Origin: Alphaproteobacteria bacterium PA4
GTDB taxonomy: Bacteria > Pseudomonadota > Alphaproteobacteria > Sphingomonadales > Sphingomonadaceae
Direction: 5' to 3'
Length of the DNA: 32,597 nt
Assembly: GCA_002256005.1 (NCBI GenBank)
Contig: NKIQ01000030.1
Location: 1-32,597 of the forward strand
In this document: one piece after another, positions 1 through 7,039 of the stretch
How positions within the stretch are numbered: the stretch's first letter is position 1
Layout: every line of letters begins with the position of its first letter
Translations under genes and position numbers: made by a program
The notes under the pieces: model-generated
What the model saw: only the letters and a program-made list of their open reading frames with translations
What the model was told of the DNA's origin: nothing
The model's database searches: none

Positions 1-529
1 TGCCAAGGGCGTCGTGAAGTTCTTCAATGGCCAGAAGGGCTTTGGTTTCGTCGTTCGTGATGATGGCGGCGAAGACGTGTTCGTCCACATTTCGGCCGTG
101 GAAGCTGCCGGCCTGACCGGCCTTGCCGATGGCCAGCCGCTGGAATTCACCCTGACGGAGCGCAACGGCCGCGTTTCGGCAACCGACCTCGTCATCGATG
201 GCGAACCGCTGCCGGTCACCGATCGTGCCCCGCCGCGGGACCGCGATTTCGGCGATCGTCCGCCGCGCGCGGCCGGTGGCTTCGGCCGCGACCGCGACGC
301 CGCACCGATGACCGATGGTCAGCGCGTCGAAGGCACGGTGAAGTTTTTCAACGGCCAGAAGGGCTTTGGCTTCATCCAGCGTGAAGACGGTGGTCCCGAT
401 GCCTTTGTGCACATTTCGGCCGTCGAACGCGCCGGCATGTCCAACCTCAACGAAGGCCAGCGCGTCTCGTTCGAGCTGGAACAGGATCGTCGTGGCAAGC
501 AGGCTGCCGTCAATCTGACGTCGCTCTGA
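1..529 (+). CDS. Two-domain cold-shock protein, 5' end outside window
   Basis: Single-stranded nucleic acid-binding protein with two cold-shock domains, likely an RNA chaperone. The reading frame is open from base 2, where the residues AKGVVKFF are already inside the first domain, so the true start lies upstream. A GTG at 14 would cut into the first beta strand and is not the start. Domain 1 has the RNP1-type motif KGFGFV and RNP2-type VFVHI; domain 2 repeats these as KGFGFI and AFVHI. They are joined by an Arg/Asp/Gly-rich linker of about 30 residues (RDRDFGDRPP and similar). Double-CSD proteins with such linkers are common in alphaproteobacteria, often with a Gly-rich N-terminus, which may be what is missing here. 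The gene ends in TGA, followed 21 bp later by a strong terminator, so it is probably transcribed alone. Family assignment is firm; the specific role is unknown. Confidence 0.93.
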   Translation, partial: AKGVVKFFNGQKGFGFVVRDDGGEDVFVHISAVEAAGLTGLADGQPLEFTLTERNGRVSATDLVIDGEPLPVTDRAPPRDRDFGDRPPRAAGGFGRDRDAAPMTDGQRVEGTVKFFNGQKGFGFIQREDGGPDAFVHISAVERAGMSNLNEGQRVSFELEQDRRGKQAAVNLTSL

Positions 530-550
530 TCGCCTGATCTGCAAAGCACA

Positions 551-584
551 GGGGTGGTTGCATCGTGATGCGGCCACCCCTTTT
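551..584 (+). terminator. Rho-independent terminator of the cold-shock gene
   Basis: Stem GGGGTGG/CCACCCC, a 2-nt mismatch on each side, then an inner stem GCATC/GATGC with a 2-nt loop, followed directly by TTTT. It starts 21 bp after the cold-shock stop codon. Confidence 0.85.
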
Positions 585-695
585 GCTTGTTCCTGGCTGC
601 GACATTGTGTCTGGCATCGGCCGCGCGCCACTGGCCTTATCGCATATCGTCAACGCACCCGCGCACTCCCGACAATTCGTGAAAGAAGGTCTGCC

Positions 696-977
696 ATGTC
701 CAGCTCCCCGATCATTTCCGGCCTGATGGTGTTTTTCTCGCTGACCACGGTCGGCGTGGTGATCTATCCGTTCATCAAGATCCTGCCGTCGCGGCTGGAA
801 AAGCGCAGCTACCGCAAGATCGAACTGCATGAACAGGCCCTCACCGTCCTGGCATCGGCGATTGCCGAGAATCAGGGCAATCCCGAACAGCGGGCCCGGC
901 TGGGCGCCAATTATGACTATCACCGTGCAGCCCTGCTGACGCTGAAGCCCAACGCCGACGCGCCCGCCCGCGCCTGA
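696..977 (+). CDS. Small single-pass membrane protein, unknown function
   Basis: A 93-residue protein that I do not recognise. The ATG at 696 is preferred because GAAAGAAGG lies 6 bp upstream and because translation from it begins at a hydrophobic segment (residues about 6-29, SGLMVFFSLTTVGVVIYPFI). The open frame extends back to 558, but that part overlaps the upstream terminator. The region after the membrane segment is charged and helical (LEKRSYRKIELHEQAL), with a low-complexity Ala/Pro C-terminus. One membrane anchor with a short cytoplasmic or periplasmic helix is all that can be stated. Neighbours give no functional hint. Confidence 0.7.
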   Translation: MSSSPIISGLMVFFSLTTVGVVIYPFIKILPSRLEKRSYRKIELHEQALTVLASAIAENQGNPEQRARLGANYDYHRAALLTLKPNADAPARA

Positions 978-1029
978 TCCTTCAGCGCATCGCCCGCGCG
1001 CCCCTCATATCTCCGCCAGTTTGACCCTC

Positions 1030-1046
1030 GTGGCGGCTTCCGCCAC
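1030..1046. other. Perfect hairpin between the small membrane protein and the crotonase gene
   Basis: GTGGCGG, a 3-nt CTT loop, then CCGCCAC. There is no T-run after it, so it is only a weak terminator or a leader hairpin candidate. It ends 23 bp before the ATG at 1070. Confidence 0.35.
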
Positions 1047-1069
1047 TCTGGTCGGGCTAGGAGATTTGC

Positions 1070-1876
1070 ATGGGCCTCGACGGCTATAGCCGCTTCACCT
1101 TCACGCGCGGCCAGTTCGGCCATGAGCGGGTGCTGACCGCGACGATCACCGGGCTCAATCCGGTGAACGGCGTCGACGAAGCCATGCACGACGAACTGGC
1201 GCGGGTGTTCACCGACCTGCAGCACGACAAGGGCAGCGACATCATCGTGCTGACCGGCGCCGGCCGCGCCTTTTGCGCCGGCGGCGATTTCGACTGGTTC
1301 GACGAACAGATCGCCCACCCCGAGCGCTTCCGCGATATCGGCTGGGATGCCAAGCGCATCGTCACTTCGCTGCTCGATATCGAAAAGCCGGTGATCTGCC
1401 GGATGAACGGCGCGGCCGCCGGCCTCGGCGCCACCATCGCGCTGCTCTGCGACATCATCATCGCCGATGATCGCGCCGTCATCGGCGATCCGCACGTCAA
1501 GGTCGGCCTGGTCGCCGGCGATGGCGGTGCCGTCATCTGGCCGCAGCTGATCGGCTATGCCCGCGCCAAGGAATTCCTGATGACCGGTGACCTGATCAAG
1601 GCACCGCGCGCCGCCGAAATGGGCCTGATCAACTATGCCGTGCCCGCCGAAGACCTCGACGCCAAGGTCACCGAAATGGTCGCCAAGCTGATGGGCAATC
1701 CAAAATGGGCGGTGCGCTGGTCGAAAGTCGTCGCGAACCAGCCGCTGCGCGTGCTCGCCCAGCAGCTGATGGACGCCTCCATCCCCTATGAAACCCTCTC
1801 CAACCTCGCCAAGGACCGCGCCGAGGCGGTCAACGCCTTCCGCGAGAAGCGCGCGCCGAAGTTGAGCGGGGAGTGA
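1070..1876 (+). CDS. Enoyl-CoA hydratase/isomerase (crotonase) family protein
   Basis: A 268-residue crotonase-fold acyl-CoA enzyme of usual length. The start is supported by AGGAG at 1059-1063, 6 bp upstream. The oxyanion-hole segment FCAGGDF is at residues 68-74 and the second one, around NGAAAGLG, at 113-120. Aligned by eye with rat enoyl-CoA hydratase, the two catalytic glutamates are absent: Glu144 aligns with Thr122 (GLGATIALLCD) and Glu164 with His142 (GDPHVKVGL). Asp151 in GDGG sits where the hydratase has GAGG and could serve as an acid/base. The reaction is therefore uncertain: isomerase, lyase or thioester hydrolase activity are all possible within the fold. Next to two acyl-CoA dehydrogenase-family genes, a role in acyl-CoA catabolism is likely. 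A palindromic repeat separates it from the next gene. Confidence 0.88.
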   Translation: MGLDGYSRFTFTRGQFGHERVLTATITGLNPVNGVDEAMHDELARVFTDLQHDKGSDIIVLTGAGRAFCAGGDFDWFDEQIAHPERFRDIGWDAKRIVTSLLDIEKPVICRMNGAAAGLGATIALLCDIIIADDRAVIGDPHVKVGLVAGDGGAVIWPQLIGYARAKEFLMTGDLIKAPRAAEMGLINYAVPAEDLDAKVTEMVAKLMGNPKWAVRWSKVVANQPLRVLAQQLMDASIPYETLSNLAKDRAEAVNAFREKRAPKLSGE

Positions 1877-1886
1877 AGAACACAAG

Positions 1887-2016
1887 GGGCCTCCGGCGGC
1901 TGGGGCCTTTGGCCCCAGACCCCAGTCATTGGTGTCGCCCTGTGATCGGAACCCGGTGCTTTGACCGCGCTGACGAAATGGGGTCTGGGGCCCAAGGCCC
2001 AAGCCGCCGGAGGCCC
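1887..2016. repeat. Nested palindromic intergenic repeat, copy 1
   Basis: Two arms of about 38 bp are near-perfect reverse complements: 1887-1924 (GGGCCTCCGGCGGC then TGGGGCC-TTT-GGCCCCA, then GACCCCA) and 1979-2016. The arms enclose a 54-bp spacer. The left arm also holds its own perfect hairpin, which is weaker in the right arm. A second copy lies at 4518-4619 with the same arms and a different spacer. It fills the gap between the crotonase gene and the acyl-CoA dehydrogenase gene. Confidence 0.85.
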
Positions 2017-2045
2017 TCTTTCCTTGCAACCGAGCACCATCCCGC

Positions 2046-3212
2046 ATGACCCTCCAGAGCTTCACCGACGAACCCGCCCATGTCGGCCAGTTGCGGGAGA
2101 CCATCCAGCGCTTCGTCGCCGCTCATGCGCCGCGTGAGGCGCGCATTGCCTGGGACAAGGCGCATGCCTGGCCGCGCGATGTCTATGCCGAGCTGAACAC
2201 GCTGGGCCTGACCGCGCTGACGGTGCCGGAAGAATATGGCGGCGCCGGCCAGGATATCGTCGCGGCAATCGCGGTGATCGAGGAACTGGCGCAGGCCGGG
2301 CCATGCCTTGCCGGTCCGTTCATCCACACGGCCTTCTACGGCGGCATGAACCTGTCGGAGAATGGTTCGCCCGAACAGAAGGCCGAATATCTGCCGCGGC
2401 TGGCGCGCGGCGAGCTGTTCTTCGCCTATGGCCTCAGCGAGCCCGATGTCGGCGGCGACCTCGCCAGCGTGACGACCCGCGCCGAAATGCAGGGCGACAC
2501 CATCGTCATCAACGGCGCCAAGCGCTGGTGCTCGGGCGCCGACTGGTCGGACGTCATCTACACGCTGGTGCGTTCCGGCGCGCCGGGCGACCGCTACCGC
2601 AATCTGAGCTTCGTGCTGATCCCTACCAATACGCCCGGCATCACCATGCAGGGCATCCAGCACAGCAATCTGCGCTACATGGCCAGCCAGGATGTCTATT
2701 TCGACGATGTGCGGGTGCCGGCTGCCAATATCGTCGGCGGGCCGGCGATGTGGAACCAGGGCTGGAAGCTGCTCGCTGGCCGCGCGCTCGATGTCGAGAA
2801 GCTGGAGATCACCGCCGTCGCCTTCGGCATCGCCCGGGCGGCGCTGGCCGAGGCCTGGGACTATGCGCAAGGCCGCAGCCAGTTCGGCAAGCCCATCGCC
2901 CAGCACCAGAGCATCCGCCACAAGCTGGTGACGGCAAAGACCAAGCTGCAGGCCGCCCGCCACATGCTCTACCATGCCGCCTGGCTGGCCAATGAAGGCC
3001 GGGCCTGTTCCGTCGAAACCAGCATGGCCAAGCTGTTCGTTGCCGATACTGGCGTCGAGATCGCGCTGATCTGCCAGCAGGTGATGGGCGCCTATGGCCT
3101 CAGCGACGCCTTTGACATGGAGCGCCATGTCCGCGACCTGCTTGGCATGCCGATCGTCGGCGGGTCGAGTGACATGCAGAAGAACAATCTGGCGAGCCTG
3201 TTGAAGCTGTGA
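2046..3212 (+). CDS. Acyl-CoA dehydrogenase
   Basis: A 388-residue flavoenzyme of usual family length that oxidises an acyl-CoA to the 2-enoyl-CoA and passes electrons to an electron-transfer flavoprotein. An N-terminal helical domain is followed by the FAD/substrate signature LSEPDVGGD at residues 130-138, the middle beta domain, and the C-terminal helical domain with RSQFGKPIAQHQ. At the usual catalytic-base position near the C-terminus (YEGT in medium-chain enzymes) this protein has VGGS, so Glu is missing there. It has Glu251 in LDVEKLEI, matching the position of the catalytic Glu in isovaleryl-CoA dehydrogenase (LDLERL). I infer that Glu251 is the base, which suggests a branched or long-chain substrate. 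No clear Shine-Dalgarno sequence precedes the ATG, which follows a palindromic repeat by 29 bp. The substrate cannot be named. Confidence 0.9.
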   Translation: MTLQSFTDEPAHVGQLRETIQRFVAAHAPREARIAWDKAHAWPRDVYAELNTLGLTALTVPEEYGGAGQDIVAAIAVIEELAQAGPCLAGPFIHTAFYGGMNLSENGSPEQKAEYLPRLARGELFFAYGLSEPDVGGDLASVTTRAEMQGDTIVINGAKRWCSGADWSDVIYTLVRSGAPGDRYRNLSFVLIPTNTPGITMQGIQHSNLRYMASQDVYFDDVRVPAANIVGGPAMWNQGWKLLAGRALDVEKLEITAVAFGIARAALAEAWDYAQGRSQFGKPIAQHQSIRHKLVTAKTKLQAARHMLYHAAWLANEGRACSVETSMAKLFVADTGVEIALICQQVMGAYGLSDAFDMERHVRDLLGMPIVGGSSDMQKNNLASLLKL

Positions 3213-3224
3213 GCGCGATACACG

Positions 3225-3357
3225 CCCCCCTCCCTCCCCCTTGCGGGGAGGGCGACTCGGCGCCAGCCGAGCGGGGTGGGGGTCGCTCCTGTGGCGTCAC
3301 GGCTACCCCCACCCCGCACGCCTTCGGCGAGTCGCCCTCCCCGCAGGGGGGAGGGAG
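3225..3357. repeat. Palindromic intergenic repeat that supplies a ribosome-binding site
   Basis: Outer arms 3230-3258 and 3329-3357 match as reverse complements at 28 of 29 bases. Inner arms GCGGGGTGGGGGT (3271-3283) and its exact complement (3305-3317) flank a 21-nt spacer. The last bases of the right arm, GGGGGGAGGGAG, abut the ATG at 3358 and form its Shine-Dalgarno sequence. A short relative, ACTCCCTCCCC with its complement, lies at 14973-14999. The sequence type is common between genes of sphingomonads (general knowledge). Confidence 0.85.
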
Positions 3358-4506
3358 ATGAGCGCGATCCTCACCGCCGCCCGCGATCTCGCGCCGGTCA
3401 TTGCAGGCCGCGCTGCGGATACCGAGGCGCAGCGCCGCCTGCCGGCCGATCTCGCGGCGCAGATTGCCGCCGCCGGTCTGTTCCGCATGGCGGTGCCGCG
3501 CCGGCTGGGCGGGGCGGAGGCGCCGCCGGCCGATATCCTGACCGCACTGGAGATATTGGGCCAGGCCGATGCCGCCACCGGCTGGTGCGTGATGATCGCC
3601 GGTACCACCGCGCTCGCCGCCGCCTGGCTGCCCGATCATCATGCCGAAGCCATTTTCGCCGATCCGGCGGCCATCACCGGCGGCGTGTTCGCGCCGATGG
3701 GAAAGGCGATCGTCGACGGCGATGACTTCATCGTGTCGGGGCGCTGGGCCTGGGCCTCCGGCTCCGCCAATTGCCAATGGCTCATCGGCGGCGCGGTCAT
3801 CCTCGATGATGGTGTCATGCGCACCCTGCCCAATGGCGGCCCCGATCACCGCATGATGTTCATGCCTGCCAGCAGCGTCGAACTGATCGACACCTGGGAC
3901 ACGCTCGGCATGCGCGGCACCGGTTCCGGCGACATGGCGGCCAGCAACGTCCGCATCCCCGCCGACCGCTCGGTGTCGTTCATGACCGATGCCCCGCGCG
4001 ACCCCGGCCCGCTCTACGCCTTTCCGCCCTTCGGCCTGCTGGCGCTCGGCATCGCCGCGGTGGCCAGCGGCAATGCGCTGGCGGCGCTCGCCGATTTCCG
4101 CGCCCTCGCCACCGCCAAGAAAGCCGCCGGCTCGTCGCGCACCCTCGCCGAACGCGGCACCGTGCAGAGCGACTATGCCCGCGCCGAGGCCGATCTCCAC
4201 GCCGCCCGCGCCCTCGCCGATGTCAGCGTCGCCCGCGCCTGGGCCGAGGCGCAAAGCGGCGCCCTGTCGCTCGACACGCGCGCCCGGCTGCGCCTCGCCG
4301 CCACCCATCTCACCCGCACTGCTGCCGAGGTCACCCGCACCGCCTATGACCTGGCCGGCGGCACCGCCGTCTACACCAGCCACCCGCTGCAACGCCGCCT
4401 GCGCGACGCCCATGTCGCCACCCAGCACATGATGATCGCCCCGCCGACCTGGGAACTGACCGGCCGGGTGCTGCTCGGCCTGCCGACCGACGCAACGGCG
4501 CTATAG
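3358..4506 (+). CDS. Acyl-CoA dehydrogenase-fold flavin monooxygenase (HsaA/HpaH-like)
   Basis: A 382-residue protein of the acyl-CoA dehydrogenase superfamily, closest by motif to group D flavin monooxygenases (HsaA, DszC types) rather than true dehydrogenases. Visible motifs are GWCVMIAG at about 75-82, GRWAWASGSANCQW at 128-141 and WDTLGMRGTGSGD at 180-192, which resemble the GEWHFASG and LRGTGS motifs of HsaA. The LSEPDVG dehydrogenase signature is absent. Such enzymes use FMNH2 or FADH2 from a separate reductase, and no such partner lies in this window. The ATG at 3358 is chosen because translation begins in family-like sequence there; upstream frame lies in the palindromic repeat, which supplies the SD. 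The natural substrate is unknown, perhaps an aromatic or steroid-like compound. Confidence 0.78.
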   Translation: MSAILTAARDLAPVIAGRAADTEAQRRLPADLAAQIAAAGLFRMAVPRRLGGAEAPPADILTALEILGQADAATGWCVMIAGTTALAAAWLPDHHAEAIFADPAAITGGVFAPMGKAIVDGDDFIVSGRWAWASGSANCQWLIGGAVILDDGVMRTLPNGGPDHRMMFMPASSVELIDTWDTLGMRGTGSGDMAASNVRIPADRSVSFMTDAPRDPGPLYAFPPFGLLALGIAAVASGNALAALADFRALATAKKAAGSSRTLAERGTVQSDYARAEADLHAARALADVSVARAWAEAQSGALSLDTRARLRLAATHLTRTAAEVTRTAYDLAGGTAVYTSHPLQRRLRDAHVATQHMMIAPPTWELTGRVLLGLPTDATAL

Positions 4507-4517
4507 GTTGAAGGAAG

Positions 4518-4619
4518 GGGCCTCCGGCGGCTGGGGCCGCAGGCCCCAGACCCCATTTCGATGCAATGCACCGCCCCAACGATGGGGGTCTGGGGCCTCA
4601 GGCCCCAGCCGCCGGAGGC
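4518..4619. repeat. Nested palindromic intergenic repeat, copy 2
   Basis: Left arm 4518-4555 and right arm 4584-4619 are reverse complements. Each arm has its own hairpin: TGGGGCC-GCA-GGCCCCA in the left arm and TGGGGCC-TCA-GGCCCCA in the right. The arms are nearly identical to those at 1887-2016, with a 28-bp spacer instead of 54 bp. It lies between convergent genes ending at 4506 and 4630 and could act as a two-way transcription terminator. Confidence 0.87.
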
Positions 4620-4629
4620 AAATCGCTTC

Positions 4630-5640
4630 TCAGACCCGCACCACCCGCCGGCCGAAGCTCGCCCCGGTGAACAGGCCACAAAAGGCTTCCGGCAGGCTGG
4701 CGAGGCCCTCGAAGACCTCCTCGCGATAAACCAGCTGCCCGGCGCGGATCAGCGCCGCCAGTTCGGCCTGGGCGGCGGCGAAGCCGGGCAGGTCGTCGAA
4801 CACCACCAGCCCTTCCATGCGCAGCCGCTTGGCGATGAACTCGCGGGTGTGCTTCAGGCCGGGCACCTGATCGACAGGCGTGTTGTAGTCGGCGACCTGG
4901 CCGGAGACGACGATGCGGCCGCGCAGCTTCATGTGCGGCAGCGCCCGGTCGATCATGGCGTTGCCGACATTGTCGAACATCACGTCGAAGCCCGGGGCGG
5001 CGAGGGCGGCGAACTGCGCCTCGAAATCGGGGGCCTTGTAATCGAGGCAGGCGGTGAAGCCGGCGACATCCTTCACCCAGGCGCATTTGTCGGCGCCGCC
5101 GGCGATGCCGATGACTTCGGAGGCGCCCCACAACCGGGCGAGCTGCCCGGCGGTGGCGCCGACCGGCCCGGCGGCGGAGGTGACCAGCACGCGTTCGCCG
5201 GCCTGCAGCGCCGCGACGCGCTTCAGCCCGAACCAGCTGGTCATGCCCGGGATGCCGAGCACACCGATGAACAGCGATTCGGGCACGCCGAGATCGGGTA
5301 GCTTCACGCAATAGCCGCGGCCGTTGGAGACGACATGGCTGGCCCAGCCGCTCATCGCCAGCCGTTCGCCGACCGCGAAGCGCTCGTTGCGGCTGGCGAT
5401 CACCTCGCCCACGCAAAAGCCATCGACCGGCGCGCCGGGCGCCAGCGGCGGCGCATAGGAGGCGCCGGGCGACAGGCGCGAGCGGGTGCCGGGATCGCAG
5501 GAGACATAATGGTTGCGGGCGAGGAACTGGCCCTCCGCCAGCTCGGGGATCGGCAGCCGCTCGACACGGAAGTCGTCGGGGCTGGGAGCGCCATCGATAT
5601 GCCGCACCAGAACAATGCGTTCCATTTCCGCCGTCGCCAT
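4630..5640 (-). CDS. NADPH-dependent medium-chain reductase (CurA/PTGR-like)
   Basis: A 336-residue zinc-independent medium-chain dehydrogenase/reductase of the prostaglandin reductase / curcumin reductase type, which reduces the 2-alkene bond of enones with NADPH. The substrate segment NHYVSCDPGTRSR replaces the usual YLSLDPYMR. The nucleotide-binding motif SAAGPVGATAGQLA is followed by WGASEVIGIAGG, and FDNVGN and GRIVVSGQVADYN are typical. No structural zinc cysteines are seen. The ATG at 5640 has GGGGAG 6 bp upstream; an in-frame ATG at 5625 (MERIVLV) is an alternative. It is divergent from the VOC gene with a 29-bp gap, so the two are probably controlled together. The physiological substrate is unknown. 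Confidence 0.88.
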   Translation of the reverse strand: MATAEMERIVLVRHIDGAPSPDDFRVERLPIPELAEGQFLARNHYVSCDPGTRSRLSPGASYAPPLAPGAPVDGFCVGEVIASRNERFAVGERLAMSGWASHVVSNGRGYCVKLPDLGVPESLFIGVLGIPGMTSWFGLKRVAALQAGERVLVTSAAGPVGATAGQLARLWGASEVIGIAGGADKCAWVKDVAGFTACLDYKAPDFEAQFAALAAPGFDVMFDNVGNAMIDRALPHMKLRGRIVVSGQVADYNTPVDQVPGLKHTREFIAKRLRMEGLVVFDDLPGFAAAQAELAALIRAGQLVYREEVFEGLASLPEAFCGLFTGASFGRRVVRV

Positions 5641-5645
5641 GCCAA

Positions 5646-5665
5646 TCTCCCCATTACAGGGGAGA
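5646..5665. promoter_or_regulatory. Palindrome formed by two back-to-back ribosome-binding sites
   Basis: TCTCCCC, six bases ATTACA, then GGGGAGA. Each arm read on its own strand is the Shine-Dalgarno sequence of one of the divergent genes starting at 5640 (minus) and 5670 (plus). The 29-bp gap has no room for two promoters, so they must lie inside the opposite genes. Confidence 0.6.
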
Positions 5666-5669
5666 CACC

Positions 5670-6095
5670 ATGGACCAACGCATCAGCATCGTCACGCTCG
5701 GAACCGACGACCTCGCCAAAGCGGTAGCGTTCTGGGAGGCGATGGGCTGGCCAAGGAAGCAGCGCAAGTTCGACGCCATCGCGCTGTTCCAGTGCGGCGG
5801 ACTGGCGTTCGCCATCTATCCGTTCGACAAGCTGGCCGAGGATTGCGGGATGACCGACCGCGGGCCGGGCTTCGGCGGCTTCACCATCGCCCATAATGTC
5901 GGCAGCAAGGCCGAGGTCGACGCGCTGATCGCCCGGGCCGTCTCGCACGGCGCGACGCTGCAAAAGGCGCCGCATGATGCATTCTGGGGCGGCTATTCCG
6001 GCTATTTCTGCGATCCCGACGGCCATCCCTGGGAGGTGGCGTACAACCCGTTCATGCCGCTGAACGCCGATGGCAGCGTGACGCTGGCAGATTAG
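5670..6095 (+). CDS. VOC-superfamily (glyoxalase-fold) protein
   Basis: A 141-residue vicinal-oxygen-chelate protein: the N-terminal module has VTLGTDDLAKAVAFWEAMGW and the C-terminal module has GYFCDPDGHPWEVAYNP, the typical ending of glyoxalase/bleomycin-resistance-like proteins. Members bind a divalent metal or small molecules and carry out isomerisation, dioxygenation or simple binding, so the activity cannot be deduced. Length is normal for a one-chain, two-module protein. The ATG has GGGGAGA at 5659-5665. It is divergent from the NADPH-dependent reductase, which hints at a shared detoxification role (inference). Confidence 0.85.
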   Translation: MDQRISIVTLGTDDLAKAVAFWEAMGWPRKQRKFDAIALFQCGGLAFAIYPFDKLAEDCGMTDRGPGFGGFTIAHNVGSKAEVDALIARAVSHGATLQKAPHDAFWGGYSGYFCDPDGHPWEVAYNPFMPLNADGSVTLAD

Positions 6096-6200
6096 GTTGT
6101 AATTCCAAGGGGTTGGCTCTTAACGCGACACTAACGCGACGCTTGTGGCGGCGAAATTTCCAGCGCGTGCTGTGGATGCGCAGCTATTCGATTTATACGA

Positions 6201-6316
6201 CCTCGTCATGCTGAACTTGTTTCAGCATCCACCTTCCCGACGGGACAGGCTTTCGTGTGGCGCGATGGATGCTGAGCCGAAGGCCGGCGAAGCCAAACAA
6301 GTTCAGCATGACGAGG
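6201..6316. repeat. Intergenic inverted repeat of the TCATGCTGAACTTGTTTCAGCAT type
   Basis: CCTCGTCATGCTGAAC at 6201-6216 has an exact complement at 6301-6316, and TTTCAGCATCCA is partly matched by TGGATGCTGAG further in. The 298-bp gap between the convergent VOC and cinA genes (6096-6393) holds this element, a 9-bp tandem repeat (TAACGCGAC at 6121 and 6132) and nothing else that I can identify. Elements of this type occur in many copies in sphingomonad genomes (general knowledge). Confidence 0.8.
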
Positions 6317-6393
6317 GTGTGAAAGAGCGGTCGATTCTGCGGCGCAGGTAGAAACTGCCATATAACCCAATTGGCGATTTTTCGCAAGTCTCC

Positions 6394-6882
6394 TCAGTCC
6401 GTCGCCGCCACCTGTGCGTGCAGCAGCGCCAGCGCTGCGCTGGCAAAGGCCAGCATGTTGCCGGCCCGGTCGCTGTTGCCGGTGGCGAGCGTCTGCACCG
6501 CCGGCCGCGGCCCGGCGACGGCGAGGCAGCTGTGCCCGGCGGGGTCGCCATAGGGGTTGCCGTTCGGCCCGGAGGCGCCGGTTTCGGCGATGCCCCAGGT
6601 GACGCTGAAGCGGTGCCGCACCCGCTCCGCCAGCAACGCCGCATAGGGCTCGCTCGCCGATTTCAGGCCGCGCACATCCTCGCGCTTCAGATCGAGCAGG
6701 CGATGCCGGGCACGCGGCGTATAGACGACCGCCCCGCCGAGATAATAGGCCGACGCCCCCGGCACCGACAGCAGGGCCGCCGAGATCAGGCCACCGGTCG
6801 AGGATTCTGCCACCGCCAGCGTGTGGCGGCGAGCGATGAGCAGCGCGGCAAGATCACGCGCCTGGGCAAAAAGTTGTTCCAT
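6394..6882 (-). CDS. cinA: CinA C-terminal-domain protein, nicotinamide-nucleotide amidohydrolase
   Basis: A 162-residue stand-alone CinA C-terminal domain (PncC type), which deamidates nicotinamide mononucleotide to nicotinate mononucleotide in NAD recycling. The motif AESSTGG is at residues 25-31, with YYLGGAVVYT, and GIAETGASGPNG later, as in the family. The N-terminal molybdopterin-binding-like domain of long CinA proteins is absent, which is normal for PncC-type members. Translation starts at ATG 6882. The gene is convergent with the VOC gene, and its 3' side faces the 6201-6316 repeat. The catalytic Ser in the AESSTGG motif is present. Confidence 0.87.
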   Translation of the reverse strand: MEQLFAQARDLAALLIARRHTLAVAESSTGGLISAALLSVPGASAYYLGGAVVYTPRARHRLLDLKREDVRGLKSASEPYAALLAERVRHRFSVTWGIAETGASGPNGNPYGDPAGHSCLAVAGPRPAVQTLATGNSDRAGNMLAFASAALALLHAQVAATD

Positions 6883-6994
6883 GCCGGGACTATGGCGGCT
6901 GGCGGGGTTGGCGGCAATGCGGGCGGAGTCCGTTGCGAGCGGGCTGCCCTACTATCGGCGTCTAAGGCCGGCGCTGGAGGGCAAGTGGCTGACG

Positions 6995-7029
6995 CTTGAT
7001 GCCCGTCTTTATGGGTCTACGAATTACAG
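6995..7029. repeat. Imperfect direct repeat, copy 1 (accessory patch)
   Basis: CTTGATGCCCGTCTTTATGG and the next 15 bases match 7415-7449 at 30 of 35 positions, exactly 420 bp apart. The preceding GCAAGTGG (6981-6988) recurs at 7823-7830 beside AAAGCTGCCTTTATAGCC. The 157-bp gap 6883-7039 holds nothing else recognisable. Confidence 0.6.
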
Positions 7030-7039
7030 AAAAAGGTGG

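Noticed and set aside
558-695. N-terminal extension of the small membrane protein
   Set aside because: It begins inside the cold-shock terminator and lacks a ribosome-binding site, while ATG 696 has a good one.
3100-4428. 442-codon open frame opposite the flavin oxygenase gene
   Set aside because: Runs through the palindromic repeat and both dehydrogenase-family genes; no recognisable motif.
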